NCBI GenBank assembly: GCA_937124585.1
Contig: CAKZKT010000017.1
Coordinates: 1-64,000 of the forward strand
Source: an uncultured Anaerolineae bacterium
Lineage (GTDB): Bacteria; Chloroflexota; Anaerolineae; CG2-30-64-16
Direction of reading: 5' to 3'
DNA: 64,000 bases
In this document: positions 60,401-64,000 of the stretch, in pieces
Layout: every line of letters begins with the position of its first letter
Position numbering within the stretch: the stretch's first letter is position 1
The notes under the pieces: generated by a model
The model's database searches: none
What the model was told of the DNA's origin: nothing
What the model saw: only the letters and a program-made list of their open reading frames with translations
Position numbers and translations under genes: made by a program

Positions 60401-60793
60401 GCCCGCAGGCGCGGCCGGCCGCAGGACGCAGCCGGTGGGTCGCAGCAGGCCCGGATCGTACGAAATGAACACCGCGGCGAGCGCCAGCGGCTGCGGGCCG
60501 GTCACCGAGACGCTGATGGGCAGCGTGAGGCTGATGCCTTTGGGCAGATCATAGGCAAACGGCCAGGCATCCTGTGCATCGGCCGCGCCCGCGCCGACCT
60601 GAAAGGTGACCTGGTAGGTCGGCTCGCCGGCGGGCGCAGCCGCCAGCTCCCAGGCCGCGTGCGCGGTGAGCAGAAACAAGGCCACGACACAGACGATGAC
60701 GATGGCGCCAGCCGCGCCGCTCCTTGCCATCTCATGCGTCATGCGCGAGCGAGCAGGTCCGACCTCCGGCAATCGTAGCGCATGTCCGCTCAT
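57494..60793 (-). CDS. Extracellular protein with five cohesin-like modules, TP-rich linker and CARDB-like end
   Basis: 1099 residues. A membrane/signal segment ([20 protein letters not shown]) is followed by five beta-rich modules of about 140 residues (about 57-210, 211-350, 351-490, 491-630, 631-775). Each has a YDP-type strand and a Cys pair (Cys122/133, 265/279, 404/415, 548/557, 688/703), resembling type-I-like cohesin folds. Then a Thr/Pro repeat linker (775-912), [10 protein letters not shown], and a CARDB-like domain ([21 protein letters not shown]). MSGHALRL was chosen because GAAGGA precedes it; the longer open frame overlaps the upstream gene. Likely surface scaffold for dockerin-type partners (inference). 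Confidence 0.85.
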   Translation of the reverse strand: MSGHALRLPEVGPARSRMTHEMARSGAAGAIVIVCVVALFLLTAHAAWELAAAPAGEPTYQVTFQVGAGAADAQDAWPFAYDLPKGISLTLPISVSVTGPQPLALAAVFISYDPGLLRPTGCVLRPAAPAGFCNPAYDPEHGLIRLNLLAGTGITGQVGLFDLTFEAVPTAPLGAQSLITPLIETASDAQGNPMIARGLGSRIRVVAGAGTGAIVHVGAPDQTAAFTLTLGMTTTVPIWVTGVTDLGSATFALGFDPAVVQPLACHPIGGASDDASGLCVLHVDQVRANLLSPSGLAGPLLAFEVVFAAAGAAQPGATSDLVLTIDAFSNAAGAPIPVEVRNGALGIAPASGPDAATLRLAPAGQTLYDDGPATVHVFLDSGAAVRAATWSIRYNPVVLLAASCQLAPELAGGVCNTRSEPGAIHMSLVSTGPLPPVADIAALTFRRHPNAQPGARTALTFEVANFTDAAGNRLPYRTAGGEIELAAAGVVTPAVVLRLAGATPAGFLLPRGANLDLPIALDVNPGQPLGSLIGNLAYDPAVVRPVRCASAAGFGSCNAAYDLQAGIIRFVLLAPAGLSGALTPFTVTLAAAPAASDGDTSPLDLLAESVTGPQGDPLTWQAQDSLVRLLAPIAGPRVLIGPPEATGVYTVAPGAAAAVDVWIADVAGLGAATFAVTYDPAAARAVSCRIRSDLVPELNGGFCRAADGEGRVYASVLTGQGYSGAGPFLEIIFAPAAGPVCIADTPLTVQVENFVSTAGDAIPVVARHGRLDILCPTTATPTPTAPSTGLTPPSPPTSTPTATPTATRSATPTPTGAPTATPTVTPTPTGTAGVTPTATGTPTATPTATRSATPTPTGAPTATPTVTPTPTGTAGVTPTATGTPTATPTATRSATPTPTGTRRATPTATGAATYRYYLPVVHRAHIPRPDLVITSLMVTADGVQVVIRNQGEVPVVDEFWIDFYVNPIPPPVAVNEIWDDGRSAQGIAWAITNERNPRIQPLPLLAGQSLVVAFGDAFMDADYTWIAFPLPPGTAVYAQVDSANDLTDYGGVLETHEARGGAYNNVFGPVYVPAAAAQGMRSPAAAADRRRSPVTMPPR
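58096..58410. repeat. In-frame 126-nt tandem repeat in the TP-rich linker
   Basis: GCTGCGCGTGGCGGTGGGCG-type units recur at 58115, 58241 and 58367, a 126-nt (42-residue) period with about 2.5 near-identical copies. They encode [20 protein letters not shown]-type sequence. Near-identity at the DNA level suggests recent slippage or homogenisation. Confidence 0.85.
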
Positions 60794-60912
60794 CGTTGGC
60801 AATCCTTCGCGACGCAGAAGCGTTTGCAACGGTCGTTTCCGCCGGCGGCGGCATCGTTCACCGCAAGCCCCTGTCGCAGTCGGGCAGAGGCAGGCAGCAG
60901 AGCCGCCGCCGC

Positions 60913-63900
60913 TCATTCTCCCGGTGCGATCGGCGTCGGTTCGACCCGCACCGGTGTGGGCCGGGTCGGCGTCGGCGTGCCGGACGGCGATATGGTCGGC
61001 GTCGGCGTCGGCGTGATGCGCACGGGTGCGGTTGTGGTCGGCGTCGGCGTGCCGGACGGCAATATGGTCGGCGTCGGCGTCGGCGTGATGCGTACGGGTG
61101 CGGTTGTGGTCGGCGTCGGCGTGCCGGACGGCAATATGGTCGGCGTCGGCGTCGGCGTGATGCGCACGGGTGCGGTTGTGGTCGGCGTCGGCGTGCCGGA
61201 CGGCAATATGGTCGGCGTCGGCTGCGTAGCAATCGGCGCTGTGGGCGTGGCGATCGTGCGCGGAGTGGGGAGGCCGGCATCCGCCTGACCGGAAAAGATC
61301 AGCGGCAGATAGAGTCGCCGTGGGCCATCGGCCGTAGGCGGCGCGACGACGACCGGCCGGAGCGCGACGCCATCCAGGTCGAACGCGCTGATCACGACGA
61401 GCTCGACGGCCGGCGCGCCCTGCGCAGCCCGCGCCAGCGCCGCCGGATCGCGGGCTTGCAGGCGCAGCTCGACCAGCGGAGCCGCCTCGACGATGCCGCC
61501 CAGCGTAACACCCACATAGCGCACTGCGGCGTCGGCATAGGTCGGGTTGCAGGCTGCCAGATCGAGTCGGCCGGCCGGATTCTCGACGCAGGATGCCAGC
61601 GAGAAGCGAGCCGGATCGTAGCGTAGCTCCAACGCGGCCGCAGCCAGCGGCGCATGCGGCGACTCGGCCAGTACCCGCACGATCACCTGGCCGCTGGCCG
61701 CATCGGCCGTCTGCTCGCTGCGGAAGGCGACCGGCTGGGCCGTCTCGCTGGACGATTCGAGCGCGGTCGCCGCGGTTGCAGCCGTGGGACAAGCGGCCAG
61801 CCCGACGTCGCACATCAAGATGCGCAGGGCATCGGTCGAGTTGCACTTGCCGTCCTGATTGATGTCGCACAGCGGCAGGTAGATCGTGCCGGGGCCGGGC
61901 GGCCAGGTCGTCACACCGGTAATCAGGCGCACGTCGTACTTCAGCACGAGCAGCGCGTCGGCCGCATCGCGCAGGCCGTTGGCGTTGACATCGCCGATGG
62001 GATAGCTGCCCGGCCCGCTGACGTCCACCGTAAGCAGGTAGCCCGCGCCCGGCCAGGTGATCGAGTACGCCTGATAGCTGACCCCGGCGTTGTCGCGCAG
62101 CAAGGCGGGCACGCCGTTGACCGTGAAGCGCACCGTCTCGCTGATGCGCGCCGAATCGGCGGCGTAGTTAGTATCGCCCGGATCATAGTAGCCGAGCGGC
62201 ACGGGGATCACATAATTGTAGCTTGTGCCGGCGATGGGTTTGATCTCCGTGTTGACCGTGCCCAGCCGGGGCAGGATAGCGGTGAGCGTGCCGCTCGTCA
62301 TGGCTGCGCCGTCGCGCATCACCACGCCGTAGAACAAGGCGTCGGGCTGCGGCTTGGGGTTGGCCGTGGCGGCGATGGCCGTGACCGTCGTGTCTGCGGG
62401 GCGTGTATCTGCGTGCGTCTTCGCCGCTTCGGGCGCCTGCGCGTTCGTGGCGGCCGCCGTCCCCGCATACGCGTAAGTCTGGAAGTAGATGTAGATGTCA
62501 TCCACGTCCTGGATGAAGCGGTCAATGCCGAGCTGCGGATCGGCCAGCAGGGTTGAGCCGGGGATGACCAGGATCCAACGCGTGTTCCACACCGAGCGAC
62601 CGATCAGCCGCGTGTCGGTGTTCAGCTCGCCCGGCTGCAGGTCGGGCGTGTAGGGGTAGGCGCGCAGCCTGGCATAGGGCTTCATGGCGAAGAGCCGGCC
62701 ATTGAGTCCGCCGATGCTGGGGATCCAGTCGGGGTCTAGCTGATCCGCCTCGCCGATGGGGTAGGGCACCGGCAGCAGTTGCTCGGTCACCTGCCAGTAG
62801 CGCAGTACGCCCGTCGTCCCGCGCGGCCGCACCACATCGCTGCCGGCAGGCAGCAGGTAGACGCGCGGGGTGTTGGCGAGCCGGGCCGTGTCGTAGCCGT
62901 CGAACCAGACCCCCACGCTGGCGATCTTGGTGGAAAACTGCGTGGCGTCGTAGGCGCTGTCGCCGGGGCCCAGCGGCCAGCCGAAGTAGTTCAGCCGGTC
63001 CTGGATCGTCGTCGCGAACGGGATCACCAGCCCGGGCTGCGGCCCCGTCTCGCCGTCGGGCCGTTTGGCCAGCGTCGCCACGTCCGGGTCGGCGTAGATG
63101 TCGGGCATGTAGTAGCGTTGCAGCGTGTGGCGCCATTTGGCGTCCGAGGCGTCGCGCAGGCGGAACAGCTCGTTGCGCAGCGAGAAGCGGTTGGCTTCAT
63201 CCTGTGGGTTGTTGAAGCCCATCTGGCCCTTGAGCACGACGAAGTTGTCGCGCATCCGGGCCAGCGGATCGGCCAGGCCGCGCGACCCGGCCAGCGGCAC
63301 GATCTGCCAGTCCACGGTGGGCCGCGACGCGCCGAGGGTGCGCTCGCCCACGATCTTGCGCAGGAATTGATCGCCGGTCGCCGGATTGGTGCGGGCCAGG
63401 TTGGTTTCGTAGTCGTAGGCTGCGGCCGTCAGGTAGGTGTAGCGCTGCGCCAGGTCGAACTGCCCGCGATATTTCTGCAGGGCATCGTTCTGGAAGATGC
63501 GGTAGGCCATGTCGCTGTAGCGTCGCTGGCTGATCTGGCCGGCCCAACGTTGGCGCAGCAGGATCAGCTCGCGCAGCTTGCGAAAGCCTTTCTGCACGGC
63601 CGCATCATATTCGAGCTGCGCGCCGCTGAACATGTCGGCGGCCAGGAACATCTCCAGGCGCAGCTCGCGTTCCTCGCGCACCAGGTCCTGCATCTCGCGG
63701 CCCATCTGGCGCAGCTCGGCGTTGCCGGCGTTCGCCAGGAGGTCCAGCTCGATGCCCATGGCAATGGTGTTTTTCGCCAGCTCCTGGGTGTTTTCCAGCG
63801 CCTCGGCCACCACTTCGGCTGTGGACATGACGCCGGCCGTCAGCTCGCCCGACATGGAGATGCCGCAGCGCACGGCCGAGGTTGCGTCGTTGGACAGGCC

Positions 63901-64000
63901 GACGACGCCCGGCGGGCACTGCGACAGGTGATTGAAGGTGCCCTTGATGGTGTCGCCGCCCTTCTTGGCGGCCAGGGCGGCCTGCTTCGCCACCATGATG
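60913..64000 (-). CDS. Large dockerin-bearing extracellular protein (5' end outside window)
   Basis: At least 1028 residues; the frame is open to the right edge, so the start is not seen. From the N-terminal side: helical segments ([37 protein letters not shown]), then a conserved block ([47 protein letters not shown]) that I associate with giant uncharacterised exoproteins. A dockerin-like pair follows ([20 protein letters not shown] and [20 protein letters not shown], about 61790-62010), then one cohesin-like module with Cys pair, YLPLIFSG and a TP-rich tail with four 24-residue repeats. No SLH or sortase motif is visible. Confidence 0.85.
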   Translation of the reverse strand, partial: IMVAKQAALAAKKGGDTIKGTFNHLSQCPPGVVGLSNDATSAVRCGISMSGELTAGVMSTAEVVAEALENTQELAKNTIAMGIELDLLANAGNAELRQMGREMQDLVREERELRLEMFLAADMFSGAQLEYDAAVQKGFRKLRELILLRQRWAGQISQRRYSDMAYRIFQNDALQKYRGQFDLAQRYTYLTAAAYDYETNLARTNPATGDQFLRKIVGERTLGASRPTVDWQIVPLAGSRGLADPLARMRDNFVVLKGQMGFNNPQDEANRFSLRNELFRLRDASDAKWRHTLQRYYMPDIYADPDVATLAKRPDGETGPQPGLVIPFATTIQDRLNYFGWPLGPGDSAYDATQFSTKIASVGVWFDGYDTARLANTPRVYLLPAGSDVVRPRGTTGVLRYWQVTEQLLPVPYPIGEADQLDPDWIPSIGGLNGRLFAMKPYARLRAYPYTPDLQPGELNTDTRLIGRSVWNTRWILVIPGSTLLADPQLGIDRFIQDVDDIYIYFQTYAYAGTAAATNAQAPEAAKTHADTRPADTTVTAIAATANPKPQPDALFYGVVMRDGAAMTSGTLTAILPRLGTVNTEIKPIAGTSYNYVIPVPLGYYDPGDTNYAADSARISETVRFTVNGVPALLRDNAGVSYQAYSITWPGAGYLLTVDVSGPGSYPIGDVNANGLRDAADALLVLKYDVRLITGVTTWPPGPGTIYLPLCDINQDGKCNSTDALRILMCDVGLAACPTAATAATALESSSETAQPVAFRSEQTADAASGQVIVRVLAESPHAPLAAAALELRYDPARFSLASCVENPAGRLDLAACNPTYADAAVRYVGVTLGGIVEAAPLVELRLQARDPAALARAAQGAPAVELVVISAFDLDGVALRPVVVAPPTADGPRRLYLPLIFSGQADAGLPTPRTIATPTAPIATQPTPTILPSGTPTPTTTAPVRITPTPTPTILPSGTPTPTTTAPVRITPTPTPTILPSGTPTPTTTAPVRITPTPTPTISPSGTPTPTRPTPVRVEPTPIAPGE
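60960..61215. repeat. In-frame 72-nt tandem repeat in the C-terminal tail
   Basis: CCGGACGGCAATATGG-type units recur every 72 nt (60980, 61052, 61124, 61196), encoding 24-residue [20 protein letters not shown]-like repeats. Four nearly identical copies differ by one or two bases. Confidence 0.85.

Noticed and set aside
60794-61870. N-terminal extension of the cohesin-like protein
   Set aside because: The extra 359 codons are Arg/Gly/His-rich and out of frame with the real upstream gene, whose TP-rich tail they overlap; the ATG at 60793 has its own SD.

Overview
The window reads as a high-GC chromosome segment of a Chloroflexota bacterium, probably of the Anaerolineae/Caldilineae type. This is an inference from several traits together: solute-binding lipoproteins with long Thr/Pro/Ala or Val-Glu-Lys linkers behind the lipobox Cys, extracellular proteins carrying a YLPLI/YLPVV motif beside TP-rich repeats, cohesin-like and dockerin modules, and abundant palindromic intergenic repeats. 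No rRNA, tRNA, CRISPR array or phage gene was seen. The only mobile-element trace is the tail of an IS1-type transposase at the left edge.

Almost everything is on the minus strand and looks like a carbohydrate and peptide scavenging island built from successive operons. From right to left along minus-strand transcription: (1) 57.5-64 kb, a very large dockerin-bearing exoprotein (cut by the window edge) followed by a protein with five cohesin-like modules; (2) 50.2-56.9 kb, polysaccharide deacetylase, DppB/DppC-type permeases, a solute-binding protein and an amidohydrolase behind a consensus promoter; (3) 47.3-50.1 kb, alanine racemase and a plus-strand amidohydrolase; (4) 35.6-47.2 kb, a LacI regulator, a DJ-1/PfpI protein, a complete five-gene Opp/Dpp-type importer with both ATPases, a cupin, a heparinase II/III-like lyase and a sugar-phosphate isomerase-like protein.

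(5) 29.1-35.5 kb, a divergent locus: a DeoR regulator and FGGY sugar kinase on the plus strand face a minus-strand, translationally coupled operon of a TIM-barrel glycosidase-like protein, two small related unknown proteins and a sialidase-like BNR protein. Two near-consensus promoters face away from each other across about 15 bp. (6) 21.5-29 kb, a solute-binding protein, two permeases, NagA, a NagB-like protein and a ceramidase-like hydrolase (amino-sugar or glycoconjugate use). (7) 19-21.4 kb, an oligogalacturonate lyase-like protein and a DUF2961/GH172 protein. (8) 11.5-18.8 kb, a solute-binding protein, two permeases, an M28 peptidase, a uroporphyrinogen-decarboxylase-like protein and an alpha/beta hydrolase. 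(9) 0.2-11.3 kb, a glyoxalase-fold protein, GH32, a second UroD-like protein, an uncharacterised barrel protein, a Gfo/Idh/MocA oxidoreductase, a ThuA-like protein, GH38, an unknown protein and a PatB/MalY aminotransferase.

Four peptide-type (SBP family 5) importers feed these enzymes, but only one carries ATPase genes, so shared ATPases are likely. The most distinctive features are a 34-nt palindrome family that sits just after stop codons and forms two tandem arrays of identical 53-nt period, the finding that all four solute-binding-protein genes are followed by hairpin-forming palindromes of mostly unrelated sequence, and the adjacent cohesin-like/dockerin gene pair.
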